A DNA stretch of 64,000 nucleotides from Lachnospiraceae bacterium. GTDB taxonomy: Bacteria > Bacillota > Clostridia > Lachnospirales > Lachnospiraceae. The position numbers and the translations under genes are program-made. The notes below the pieces were generated by a model. That model saw nothing but the letters and a program-made list of their open reading frames with translations. It searched no databases and was not told the DNA's origin. How positions within the stretch are numbered: position 1 is the stretch's first letter; every line of letters starts with the position of its first letter. This document shows positions 33,390 to 41,628 of the stretch, one piece after another. Location of the stretch: the NCBI GenBank assembly GCA_009774245.1, contig VSNM01000012.1, positions 39,324-103,323 of the forward strand, given 5' to 3'.

Positions 33390-33949
33390 AAATCCACCTG
33401 CTTTCCTCTTGCTTTTTATATTTAAGATATCGTAACCCTATTTACGAATCAAGTTTTTTCTTATTTTCTATTCTGTCAAAATCTATGTCTTTTATTCAAG
33501 AAAAAACTTTTGGTCCCAAAACCCTTTGCTTTTCTCGCAGGATTAGAAATAGTATAAAATATATTAGAGGGATCAACTAATATAATTCCCTTCATTTTAT
33601 CAATATAATCTAAAGGATTGGTTTTATACCATCTTATTGGCAAGTTACAAGGGAAAGTTTTTGTTTTTAACTCATTCCCAACTTTATTTCCAATTTTTAA
33701 ATTATAATACATTGGGAATAAAGTTGGAAATAAAATTATATTATCTTGCTCTCTTTTTTACAAATGCACGTATTTTAGCAAAAATAAATTTGAAGCAAAT
33801 TTTGCATGGATTTTATCTGTTACTGGAAACGGAGTGAACAGTAGCAGGTGGGGCGTGGCGGTTGCTATGCCCTGATTTTTTTAGTGGTAAATGAGGAACG
33901 GATATGATATAATCAAATGAAAAAATCGGGATTCGTGGAGGAAAATATG
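33390..33949. other. AT-rich intergenic stretch with a long hairpin
   Basis: About 560 bases without a supported gene. It contains a strong imperfect hairpin at 33674-33731 (separate entry), a weak promoter-like TATAAT at 33908-33913 ahead of the acetyltransferase, and two short frames at 33476-33712 and 33637-33837 on opposite strands that overlap the hairpin and have no ribosome binding site. It may be a decayed mobile region. Confidence 0.5.
33674..33731. repeat. 21-bp inverted repeat (hairpin)
   Basis: The arm 33674-33694 (begins ATTCCCAACTTTATTTCC) is complementary to 33711-33731 with only two G-U type mismatches; the loop is 16 AT-rich bases. It has no T tract typical for a terminator and could be a small repeat element or structured RNA. 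Confidence 0.65.
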
Positions 33950-34360
33950 ATGAGTATAGAATATAGAACACAGAAAGACTTACCTTGTAAAGAGTTGTAT
34001 CAATTATTCCTTGCTGTAGGTTGGGCAACCGAGGAAGAAACAACGCAAGCGATGATTGATAATTTTAATATTGGTTTCATCAATTCAACATTTGTATTTT
34101 CCGCATGGTCAGATGAACAATTAGTAGGATGCGTTAGGGTACTAAGTGATTTACATTTTCGCTCAATTATTTATGATTTAGCTGTTTTACCAGAATTTCA
34201 AAATAAGGGGATAGGTTCAGAATTAGTGAGAAGATGCAGGGGTGTTTGTGAGAGTTCAGAATGGTTGGTACAAACTGATTCAGCCAAGGGTTTTTATGAG
34301 AAAATAGGTTTTCAGGAAAGTGATGATCATTTCTTGAGCATTCCGTGTAAATGGTTTTAG
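33950..34360 (+). CDS. GNAT acetyltransferase
   Basis: A 136-residue GCN5-related N-acetyltransferase: LVGCVRVLSDLHFRSIIYDLAVLPEFQNKGIGSELV contains motif A with the acetyl-CoA loop Q-N-K-G-I-G, and a late AKGFYEKIGFQES is motif B. Substrate unknown; the type acts on small molecules or amino groups. GGAGGAAA at 33937-33944 supports ATG 33950 (ATG 33947 adjacent). A second GNAT gene follows 13 bases downstream. Confidence 0.9.
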   Translation: MSIEYRTQKDLPCKELYQLFLAVGWATEEETTQAMIDNFNIGFINSTFVFSAWSDEQLVGCVRVLSDLHFRSIIYDLAVLPEFQNKGIGSELVRRCRGVCESSEWLVQTDSAKGFYEKIGFQESDDHFLSIPCKWF

Positions 34361-34373
34361 AGGAATTTGGCAT

Positions 34374-34865
34374 ATGGATATTGAATTTAGAAGTATTATG
34401 GAATTTCCACGAGGTACACTTTGTACTTTGTTGAAAGAAGGATATTCGTACGAACCGAAATTTGAACGTGATTGTATAAGACAATGGCAGGAGTTTGATG
34501 ATTTCTTCTATGACAATCCGCATATAGCAGAGGTTAGTGGATTTATGACCATTCTTAATAATAAGCCAATAGGGTTTGTATCGTGGAATCCAACCAATAT
34601 ACCCATATCAGCGGAAATCGGACATAATTGTATTTCTGATAAATATAAAAGAAATGGATATGGAATCCGACAAGTGCAGGAAGCAGTAAAACGTATCATT
34701 GTGCAAGGAGCCGAAAAAATTATTGTAACTACAAATGAAATTCTTATTCCAGCACAACATACTTATGAAAGGGCGGGGTTTCAGTTTGTAGATAAATGTG
34801 AGGAACCTGACATCGCAGAATATGCGGGAATGCGAATTAATTATGAATTAATTGTAAGGAACTGA
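34374..34865 (+). CDS. GNAT acetyltransferase
   Basis: A 163-residue GNAT protein. GFMTILNNKPIGFVSWNP, then GHNCISDKYKRNGYGIRQVQEAV with a K-R-N-G-Y-G acetyl-CoA loop, and AQHTYERAGFQFVDKCE at the C-terminal motif. It is not closely similar to the preceding GNAT. Both are AT-rich relative to the housekeeping genes downstream, which suggests transfer. Substrate unknown. Confidence 0.88.
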   Translation: MDIEFRSIMEFPRGTLCTLLKEGYSYEPKFERDCIRQWQEFDDFFYDNPHIAEVSGFMTILNNKPIGFVSWNPTNIPISAEIGHNCISDKYKRNGYGIRQVQEAVKRIIVQGAEKIIVTTNEILIPAQHTYERAGFQFVDKCEEPDIAEYAGMRINYELIVRN

Positions 34866-34925
34866 CATCACCTATTTTTCTACAATTTCTAAGATAAAAG
34901 CAGGCAGGTGCTTGAATCGGGTACT

Positions 34926-34990
34926 TAGATATAGATTTAGATACAGATCAGATATAAATAGATATAAATTATAAATAGATATAGATATAG
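34926..34990 (+). repeat. Degenerate AGATAT/AGATAAAT simple-sequence repeat
   Basis: About ten imperfect copies of a 6-8 base unit (AGATAT, AGATAC, AGATAAAT) precede the lipoprotein gene by 15 bases and include its likely promoter area. Copy number could vary between strains and change expression. Confidence 0.7.
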
Positions 34991-35004
34991 AAGGGACAGA
35001 TATT

Positions 35005-35862
35005 ATGAGAAAGTACACAAAATTCATCTGCGTTCTCACCGCCATCGTGCTGTCGACAGCAGGGTGTGGAGAGAATGCGGACAATAAGGACAAGGAACCG
35101 GTCGTGGAGGATTTTGACGCGATCATGCGCAATGATCCGACACAGGTGATCGTGCGCGACGAGCCGCGTACAGACAGCATGGAGACGACAGAGCAGGAGA
35201 CAGAGAGTGAGGATGAGAATGAGACACAGGTTGTGCCCTACGCTGACCGCATTGCGGGTGAAAATGGCGCCGTTTATGACATAGAGACGGAGGTGTACGA
35301 GGAGGGGGGAGTTAGGGTGGAATACCCGCGGCTGACCGGCCTTACGGACGAGGGAAAGCAGCAGGAGATCAACGATAAGATCAGGGGCGCTGTCACTGGC
35401 AATATTGCTGCTGACAATCTGAGCTCCTATGAGCTGACATACGAGACAGCCACTGCGGGAGGCGGCATCGCTTCCTTTATTTTCAGGGGCGTCGCGTATT
35501 ATGTGGACGGCGCATATCCGAACAATGTGGTCAGGACATTGAACATTGATCTGGATAGCGGAAAAAATATCAGGCTGAAGGATTTTGCGGACTTTGCCTC
35601 AGTGGTAAGCAGTCTGGAAAATGCCGATGGATACACGATCGTAAATGAAGGCGTCGATGCGGCGGATTTTTCCGCCTACTTAAACAATGGCGCTGTGACG
35701 GACTACGCGATCACGCTGCTTGACTATGACATTGATTTTGAGCATCCGGAGATGGCTCCGGCAGGATTCTCGGCGATCCGGGACAATCACCTGATTCTGT
35801 TTATCAGCGCGGAGCACGCCATGGGGGATTATGTGGAGTTGGAATTTGATAAAAATCTGTAG
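35005..35862 (+). CDS. Lipoprotein with DUF3298-like domain
   Basis: A 285-residue lipoprotein: signal peptide with lipobox STAGC (Cys21), an acidic Ser/Thr/Glu linker (about residues 25-85), then a DUF4163/DUF3298-like domain (VEYPRLTGLTDEGKQQEINDKI, the conserved N..I...; TLNIDLDSGKNIRLKDFAD; HLILFISAEHAMGDY). Such RsiV-like domains occur in anti-sigma factors that bind lysozyme and in surface proteins; no sigma factor gene is adjacent. AAGGG nine bases upstream of ATG. Confidence 0.8.
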   Translation: MRKYTKFICVLTAIVLSTAGCGENADNKDKEPVVEDFDAIMRNDPTQVIVRDEPRTDSMETTEQETESEDENETQVVPYADRIAGENGAVYDIETEVYEEGGVRVEYPRLTGLTDEGKQQEINDKIRGAVTGNIAADNLSSYELTYETATAGGGIASFIFRGVAYYVDGAYPNNVVRTLNIDLDSGKNIRLKDFADFASVVSSLENADGYTIVNEGVDAADFSAYLNNGAVTDYAITLLDYDIDFEHPEMAPAGFSAIRDNHLILFISAEHAMGDYVELEFDKNL

Positions 35863-35939
35863 AAAAAAAGGAATTTCGAAATCTGTGCGGAATATATAAA
35901 ATAGGAAAAACAGGGTGAGTGAATTGCGGGGGGATTACC

Positions 35940-36947
35940 ATGACAATACGTGAGAACCTGGAACGGTGGGAGAGTGAATATTTGAGTCCATATGCCACGC
36001 TCAGCGCCAGATCGAGAGGCAGGGACAGGGAGGAAGAACAGTGTGATATCAGGCCTGTGTTTCAGAGAGACAGGGACAGGATACTCCATTCCAAGTCATT
36101 CCGGCGTCTCAAGGACAAGACACAGGTTTTTTTGTCGCCGGAGGGTGATCATTATAGGACGAGGCTCACGCACACGCTTGAGGTGTCACAGAATGCGCGG
36201 ACGATCGCAAGGGCGCTGCAGTTAAATGAGGAACTGGTGGAGGCGATCGCGCTGGGACATGACCTGGGGCACACTCCCTTCGGACACGCAGGCGAGCGCG
36301 CCCTGAATGAAATCTGTCCGTATGGGTTTAAGCATAATGAGCAGAGCGTGCGCACTGTGGAGCTTCTTGAAAAGGACGGTGAAGGCCTGAATCTGACATG
36401 GGAGGTGCGCGACGGGATGCGCAACCATCAGACCTCAAGTATGCCGTCGACGCTGGAAGGGAAGGTTGTCCGCTTTTCAGACAAGATAGCCTATACATAC
36501 CACGATATGGATGATGCGGTCAGGGCCGGCATATTGAAAGAGAGGGACATCCCGCGGGAGATCGGTGAGATTATCGGCTACAGTCCCAGGGAGCGGCTCA
36601 ACAATTTTATTCACGATATCGTGACGCAGAGCAAGGGAACCGACGATGTGCGGATGTCAGACGACGTGGAGCTTGGAATGCGCAATCTGCGCCGCTTCAT
36701 GTATGATAAGGTATACAGCAATTCGGTGGCAAAGTGCGAGGAGAATAAAGCGGTTGCGCTGGTCAAGACCTTGTATGAGTACTATATGAAGCATACCGAT
36801 GCGCTGCCGAAATTTTTTGTGGAACTGGGACTTCAGGGAGAACCGCGCGAGAAAGTTGTGTGTGATTACATCAGCTCCATGACAGACAGATTCGCGATCT
36901 CCCTGTATGGAGAAATATACGTACCAAAGTTTTGGATGGGGTATTAG
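35940..36947 (+). CDS. dgt: dGTPase-like deoxyribonucleoside triphosphate triphosphohydrolase
   Basis: A 335-residue HD-superfamily enzyme: RRLKDKTQVFLSPEGDHYRTRLTHTLEVSQ supplies the first His, ALGHDLGHTPFGHAGE the HD pair, and YTYHDMDDA the last Asp. It hydrolyses dNTPs to nucleoside and tripolyphosphate. GGGGGG precedes ATG 35940. It lies four bases before dnaG, the usual dgt-dnaG-rpoD order in Clostridia. Confidence 0.93.
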   Translation: MTIRENLERWESEYLSPYATLSARSRGRDREEEQCDIRPVFQRDRDRILHSKSFRRLKDKTQVFLSPEGDHYRTRLTHTLEVSQNARTIARALQLNEELVEAIALGHDLGHTPFGHAGERALNEICPYGFKHNEQSVRTVELLEKDGEGLNLTWEVRDGMRNHQTSSMPSTLEGKVVRFSDKIAYTYHDMDDAVRAGILKERDIPREIGEIIGYSPRERLNNFIHDIVTQSKGTDDVRMSDDVELGMRNLRRFMYDKVYSNSVAKCEENKAVALVKTLYEYYMKHTDALPKFFVELGLQGEPREKVVCDYISSMTDRFAISLYGEIYVPKFWMGY

Positions 36948-36951
36948 GACT

Positions 36952-38742
36952 ATGTATTATCCAGAGGAACTGATCGAGGAAGTCCGGCAGAAGAGTGATA
37001 TTGTCGATGTGATTTCCGGTTATATATCATTGCAGAAAAAGGGCAGCAATTATATGTGCTGCTGTCCTTTTCACGGGGAGAAGACGCCGTCCTTTTCCGT
37101 GAATCGCGCGAGGCAGATCTACAAGTGCTTTGGCTGCGGCGAGGGCGGAAATGTGATTACTTTCGTGATGAAATACGAGAACTGCTCCTTTCCCGAGGCG
37201 CTGCGGATGCTCGCGGAGAAGGCGGGCGTCGAGCTTCCGAAGGCCGAGTATTCGGAGGAGGCGAAGCGGCGGGAGAGCAGGCGGTTAAAGCTGCTGGAAG
37301 TCAACAAGGAAGCCGCAAAATTTTATTATGTCATGCTGCGGAACGGGCGTGGGACAAAGGCGAAGGAATATTTGGACAAGCGTCAGCTCTCTGACGAAAC
37401 GCGCAAGAATTTCGGGCTTGGCTATGCGCCGGCAAGGGGAGAGGAGCTGTTGGCGTACCTGCACCAGAAAGGTTACACGGATGACCTGATTCGCGATGTG
37501 GGGCTTGCAAAGACGGACGAGCGCAGGGGAACGACGACACAGTTCTGGAACCGGGTAATGTTCCCGATTCAGGATATCAATCACCGCGTCATCGGTTTCG
37601 GCGGGCGTATTATGGGCGATGCGGACAGCGGCCCCAAGTATCTAAACTCGCCTGAGACGGAAATCTTTGATAAGAGCAGAAATCTGTATGGCATGAACTA
37701 TGCGCGGACTGCAAGGACAGGGAATATAATATTATGTGAGGGTTACATGGATGTCATCAGTATGCATCAGGCGGGATTTGCCCAGGCGGTGGCATCACTC
37801 GGAACTGCGTTTACTCCGGGGCAGGCAGGACTGATCAAGAAATATACAAGAGATGTCTTATTAGCATATGACAGCGACGGCGCGGGTGTGAAGGCAGCGC
37901 TGCGCGCGATCAGGATTCTCCGCGATGCGGGGATGTCGGGCAGGATTATCAATATGTCGCCATACAAGGACCCGGATGAGTTTATCAAAAATCTGGGGCA
38001 GGAGGCTTATCAGGAGCGCATTGACCACGCGGAAAATTTCTTTCTGTTTGAGGTCCGGATGCTGGAGCGGGAGTTTGATCTGAACGATCCCGAGGGAAAG
38101 ACCAATTTTCACAATGAGATCGCGCGGAAGCTCTGTGAGTTCGGTGAGGATGTGGAGCGTGAGAACTATATCGAAGCGGTGGCAGAGAAATACCACATCG
38201 GGTTTGAAAACTTAAGAAAGCTGGTTGTGAACATGGCGGCCAGGACGGGCGGATACGCAGTGCAGGCGCAGGAGCGGCCGAAGTCAGGCATCCAGAGCAG
38301 AAGGAAAAACACACCCGAGGAGAATGCAAAGAAATCGCAGCGGCTGCTGCTCACATGGCTGACGGAGGAGCCCGGACTCTACGCAAAGATCAAAGGGTAT
38401 CTGTCCGCGGAGGATTTCACGGTAGAGCTGTACAGCAAGGTCGCACGGAGGATGTTTGAGGATATTGAGAAAAATGAGTTCAATCCGGCGAGTATCATCA
38501 ACATGTTTGAGGAAGAAAAGGACCAGAGCGAGGCGGCTTCGCTGTTTACGACAAGCCTTCCGGAGCTGGAGAGTGAGCAGGAGCGGGAGAAGGCTTTTCA
38601 TGATATCCTTGTGAGCGTCAAGAAAAACAGCTATGAGTACTACTCGGCGCGGTCCGGTGTGGACATCACGGCGCTCGGCAGGGTGATCGAGGGCAAAAAA
38701 GCACTGGAAGAACTTAACAAAACGCATATTTCTCTAAAATAA
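36952..38742 (+). CDS. dnaG: DNA primase
   Basis: A 596-residue primase that makes RNA primers at the replication fork. The zinc finger MCCCPFHGEKTPSFSV...KCFGCGEGG is at residues 37-66, the TOPRIM core with ILCEGYMDVISM at about 261 and LAYDSDGAG at about 305. The last 130 residues are the helicase-binding region. The ATG at 36952 follows the dgt stop by four bases with a weak GGGG site, suggesting coupling. Confidence 0.97.
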   Translation: MYYPEELIEEVRQKSDIVDVISGYISLQKKGSNYMCCCPFHGEKTPSFSVNRARQIYKCFGCGEGGNVITFVMKYENCSFPEALRMLAEKAGVELPKAEYSEEAKRRESRRLKLLEVNKEAAKFYYVMLRNGRGTKAKEYLDKRQLSDETRKNFGLGYAPARGEELLAYLHQKGYTDDLIRDVGLAKTDERRGTTTQFWNRVMFPIQDINHRVIGFGGRIMGDADSGPKYLNSPETEIFDKSRNLYGMNYARTARTGNIILCEGYMDVISMHQAGFAQAVASLGTAFTPGQAGLIKKYTRDVLLAYDSDGAGVKAALRAIRILRDAGMSGRIINMSPYKDPDEFIKNLGQEAYQERIDHAENFFLFEVRMLEREFDLNDPEGKTNFHNEIARKLCEFGEDVERENYIEAVAEKYHIGFENLRKLVVNMAARTGGYAVQAQERPKSGIQSRRKNTPEENAKKSQRLLLTWLTEEPGLYAKIKGYLSAEDFTVELYSKVARRMFEDIEKNEFNPASIINMFEEEKDQSEAASLFTTSLPELESEQEREKAFHDILVSVKKNSYEYYSARSGVDITALGRVIEGKKALEELNKTHISLK

Positions 38743-38777
38743 GGATAAAAATAATATGGTATGGAGGATTGACCAGA

Positions 38778-39893
38778 ATGGATGAAAACACACAAGCAAA
38801 ATTTGATGCGAAATTGAAAGAGCTCCTCTCGATGGCAAGGAAGAAGAAAAACGTGCTGGAGTATCAGGAAATCAACGATTTTTTCAAGGATATGCCGCTC
38901 GAGGAGGAGCAGTTTGAGCGAATCCTGGAGACGCTCGAACAGAATAATGTAGATGTGCTTCGCATTACCGACGATGATGACGATCTGCCCGATGACGACC
39001 TGCTGCTGGTGGACGACGAAGAGATGGATGTGGAGAATATCGATCTGTCCGTACCGGACGGCGTGGGAATCGAGGACCCGGTCAGAATGTATCTCAAAGA
39101 GATCGGGAAAGTACCGCTCCTGAATGCCGATGAGGAGATCGAGCTTGCCAAGAAGATGGAGCTCGGGGACGAGGAGGCCAAGAAAAGGCTTGCGGAGGCA
39201 AATCTTCGTCTGGTGGTGAGCATTGCCAAGCGGTATGTCGGGCGCGGGATGCTGTTTCTCGATCTGATTCAGGAGGGAAACCTTGGACTGATCAAGGCGG
39301 TGGAAAAGTTTGATTACAGAAAAGGTTACAAATTCTCCACATACGCGACCTGGTGGATTCGCCAGGCGATCACGAGGGCGATCGCGGACCAGGCAAGGAC
39401 GATCCGCATCCCCGTGCACATGGTTGAGACGATCAACAAGCTGATTCGCGTGAGCAGGCAGCTGCTTCAGGAGCTCGGGCGTGAACCGACTCCGGAGGAG
39501 ATCGCCAAGGAGATGAATATGCCTGAGGACCGCGTGCGTGAAATCCTCAAGATATCGCAGGAGCCTGTGTCGCTCGAGACGCCGATCGGCGAGGAGGAGG
39601 ACAGTCATCTGGGAGATTTCATACAGGACGACAATGTGCCGGTACCTGCTGACGCGGCGGCGTTTACCCTGTTAAAAGAACAGTTGGTCGAGGTGCTAGA
39701 TACATTGACTGACAGGGAGCAGAAGGTCCTGCGGCTCCGCTTCGGACTTGACGACGGCAGGGCGCGCACGCTTGAGGAAGTCGGCAAGGAGTTCAATGTC
39801 ACGCGTGAGCGAATCAGGCAGATTGAGGCCAAGGCGCTCAGAAAACTGCGTCATCCTTCAAGAAGCCGCAAGCTCAAGGATTTTTTGGATTAG
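38778..39893 (+). CDS. rpoD: RNA polymerase primary sigma factor
   Basis: A 371-residue SigA/RpoD: region 1.1 (residues 1-50), region 1.2 DPVRMYLKEIGKVPLL, region 2 with NLRLVVSIAKRYVGRGM, LDLIQEGNLGLIKAV and YKFSTYATWWIRQAI, region 3, and region 4 VTRERIRQIEAKALRKLR. The length fits the Gram-positive type. GGAGG at 38763-38767 precedes ATG 38778. The TTGACA/TATAAT-like promoters throughout the window are its expected targets. Confidence 0.97.
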   Translation: MDENTQAKFDAKLKELLSMARKKKNVLEYQEINDFFKDMPLEEEQFERILETLEQNNVDVLRITDDDDDLPDDDLLLVDDEEMDVENIDLSVPDGVGIEDPVRMYLKEIGKVPLLNADEEIELAKKMELGDEEAKKRLAEANLRLVVSIAKRYVGRGMLFLDLIQEGNLGLIKAVEKFDYRKGYKFSTYATWWIRQAITRAIADQARTIRIPVHMVETINKLIRVSRQLLQELGREPTPEEIAKEMNMPEDRVREILKISQEPVSLETPIGEEEDSHLGDFIQDDNVPVPADAAAFTLLKEQLVEVLDTLTDREQKVLRLRFGLDDGRARTLEEVGKEFNVTRERIRQIEAKALRKLRHPSRSRKLKDFLD

Positions 39894-39906
39894 GAGAATC
39901 ATACAG

Positions 39907-40740
39907 ATGCTGTTATCGGATAGAATGAGGGCTGTGGTGGGACTGGTACAGCCCTGCAGAAGTATAGCAGATATCGGCTGCGACCATGGCTATATCGCGA
40001 TGGAGCTGGTCAGGTGCAACATATGCAGACATGTGATTGCGATGGATATCAACAGCGGACCTCTGGACAGGGCCGGACACAACATTGCCGATTACGGTAT
40101 GCAGGAATATATAGAGACCAGACTGTCAGATGGCGTCAGCGCACTCAGGGAAGGCGAGGCGGAGGGCATGGTCTGCGCCGGGATGGGAGGAAAGCTGGTC
40201 ATATCCATATTGGAGCAGGGGAAAGCCCTGATCGGCAGGATGCGGCAGGTCGTGCTGCAGCCCCAGTCAGAGCTGGATGAAGTGCGGCGTTATCTGCGGG
40301 AAAAGGGGTATCTGATTGACAGGGAGGATATGATCTGTGAGGACGGAAAATATTATCCCATGATGAGCGCGCGCCCCGGAGCTTTTGGGAAACTGGAATG
40401 GCAGATCAGCGGGAATCTGGAGCAGAAATGCAGGCAAAGCGGGGTGTACATCAACGGAATTCCTGCGAACAGACAGCCGTTTCAGATCTCGGAGGTATCA
40501 AAGGGGGAAGCGCAGCGGCTCACAAGGGTTCAGGATACATATGGTCCATGCCTTCTGGCGATGGCACACCCGGTCTTAAAGCGGTATCTGCTGTGGCGGA
40601 AAGAACATTTTGAGGAGATCAGGGACACACTGCTTGGCCGGAAGCAATTGACAGACCGGCAGCAGCAGCGCGTGGAGGAGCTCGAGGAAGCGTTGAGCGA
40701 TATTGTGTTTTGTTTGTATTATTATTTCAGATATCAATGA
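39907..40740 (+). CDS. trmK: tRNA (adenine-22-N1) methyltransferase
   Basis: A 277-residue SAM-dependent enzyme. ADIGCDHGYIAMELV near residue 20 is the SAM-binding motif I, AMDINSGPLDRA motif II, VCAGMGGKLVISIL the TrmK-specific loop, and VLQPQSE the next strand. The C-terminal half is helical. It methylates A22 of tRNAs. The ribosome binding site AGGAGAA overlaps the rpoD stop. Confidence 0.93.
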   Translation: MLLSDRMRAVVGLVQPCRSIADIGCDHGYIAMELVRCNICRHVIAMDINSGPLDRAGHNIADYGMQEYIETRLSDGVSALREGEAEGMVCAGMGGKLVISILEQGKALIGRMRQVVLQPQSELDEVRRYLREKGYLIDREDMICEDGKYYPMMSARPGAFGKLEWQISGNLEQKCRQSGVYINGIPANRQPFQISEVSKGEAQRLTRVQDTYGPCLLAMAHPVLKRYLLWRKEHFEEIRDTLLGRKQLTDRQQQRVEELEEALSDIVFCLYYYFRYQ

Positions 40741-40784
40741 TTTTAGATGCAAATGATTTCGGATACAAATGATGGAGTATGCCT

Positions 40785-41555
40785 ATGAAGTGTTATGATA
40801 TTATCGAGAAGCTGGAGAGTCTCTCCCCGACGGCATTTGCGGAGGAGTGGGACAATGTCGGACTGCTCGCGGGCAGGCGGGACAAAGAGGTGAAGACTGT
40901 GTATATCGCCCTGGATGCGACGGACGATGTGATTCGGGAGGCGGTGAGGCTGGGGGCAGATCTGCTGCTCACCCATCATCCGCTGATCTTTCGGAAGCTC
41001 GGCAGGGTGAATACGGATGACTTCATCGGTAGACGCGTCTGTGAGCTGATTCGCAATGACATCAGTTATTATGCCATGCACACCAATTTTGATGTGATGG
41101 GGATGGCGGACGCGGCGGCCGACAGGCTTTCTCTGTGTGACAGACAGGTGTTAAATGTCACATATGAGGGGGAGGGCTGCGGCAGGGTGGGGAAGCTGAC
41201 GAGGCGTATGAGCGTCGCTGAGCTTGCCGCGCTTGTGAAGGAAAAATTTCATGTGCCGAATGTCAGAGTGTTCGGTGATCTGGGGGATATTGTCGAAACA
41301 GCGGCGGTGATGCCCGGCTCCGGCGGCAGTTATATCCGTGACGCCCTGAATGCCGGGGCGGATGTGATGATCACGGGAGATGTCGATCATCATGAAGGAA
41401 TTGATGCAGTGGCGCAGGGAATGGCGGTGATTGATGCAGGGCACTATGGCATTGAGAAGCTTTTTATACCTTATATGGAAGCATTTATAAACAGGGAGCT
41501 GCCGGCGCTGCGGATTTATAAGGCAGAAATCAGGGAGCCCTTTATTGTAGTGTAA
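40785..41555 (+). CDS. Nif3-like dinuclear metal centre protein
   Basis: A 256-residue Nif3/DUF34 protein: EEWDNVGLLAGR, ALDATDDVIREAV, DLLLTHHPLIF (metal His pair), YAMHTNFDV and late DVDHHEGIDA plus GHYGIEKL. The usual partner of trmK in Firmicutes. Biochemical role is not firmly known (proposed GTP cyclohydrolase-like or metal insertion functions). ATG 40785 has TGGAG seven bases upstream. Confidence 0.93.
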   Translation: MKCYDIIEKLESLSPTAFAEEWDNVGLLAGRRDKEVKTVYIALDATDDVIREAVRLGADLLLTHHPLIFRKLGRVNTDDFIGRRVCELIRNDISYYAMHTNFDVMGMADAAADRLSLCDRQVLNVTYEGEGCGRVGKLTRRMSVAELAALVKEKFHVPNVRVFGDLGDIVETAAVMPGSGGSYIRDALNAGADVMITGDVDHHEGIDAVAQGMAVIDAGHYGIEKLFIPYMEAFINRELPALRIYKAEIREPFIVV

Positions 41556-41628
41556 AGATCGTTGTGTAGAGAACTTTGTGTGGAAAATTTTGTGTAGAGA
41601 TCGTTGTGTTAAAGAAGGGAGAATTGCG

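Noticed and set aside
33476..33712. 78-codon minus-strand frame next to the antitoxin-like gene as its toxin
   Set aside because: No RelE/ParE-like pattern, overlaps the long hairpin and lacks a ribosome binding site.
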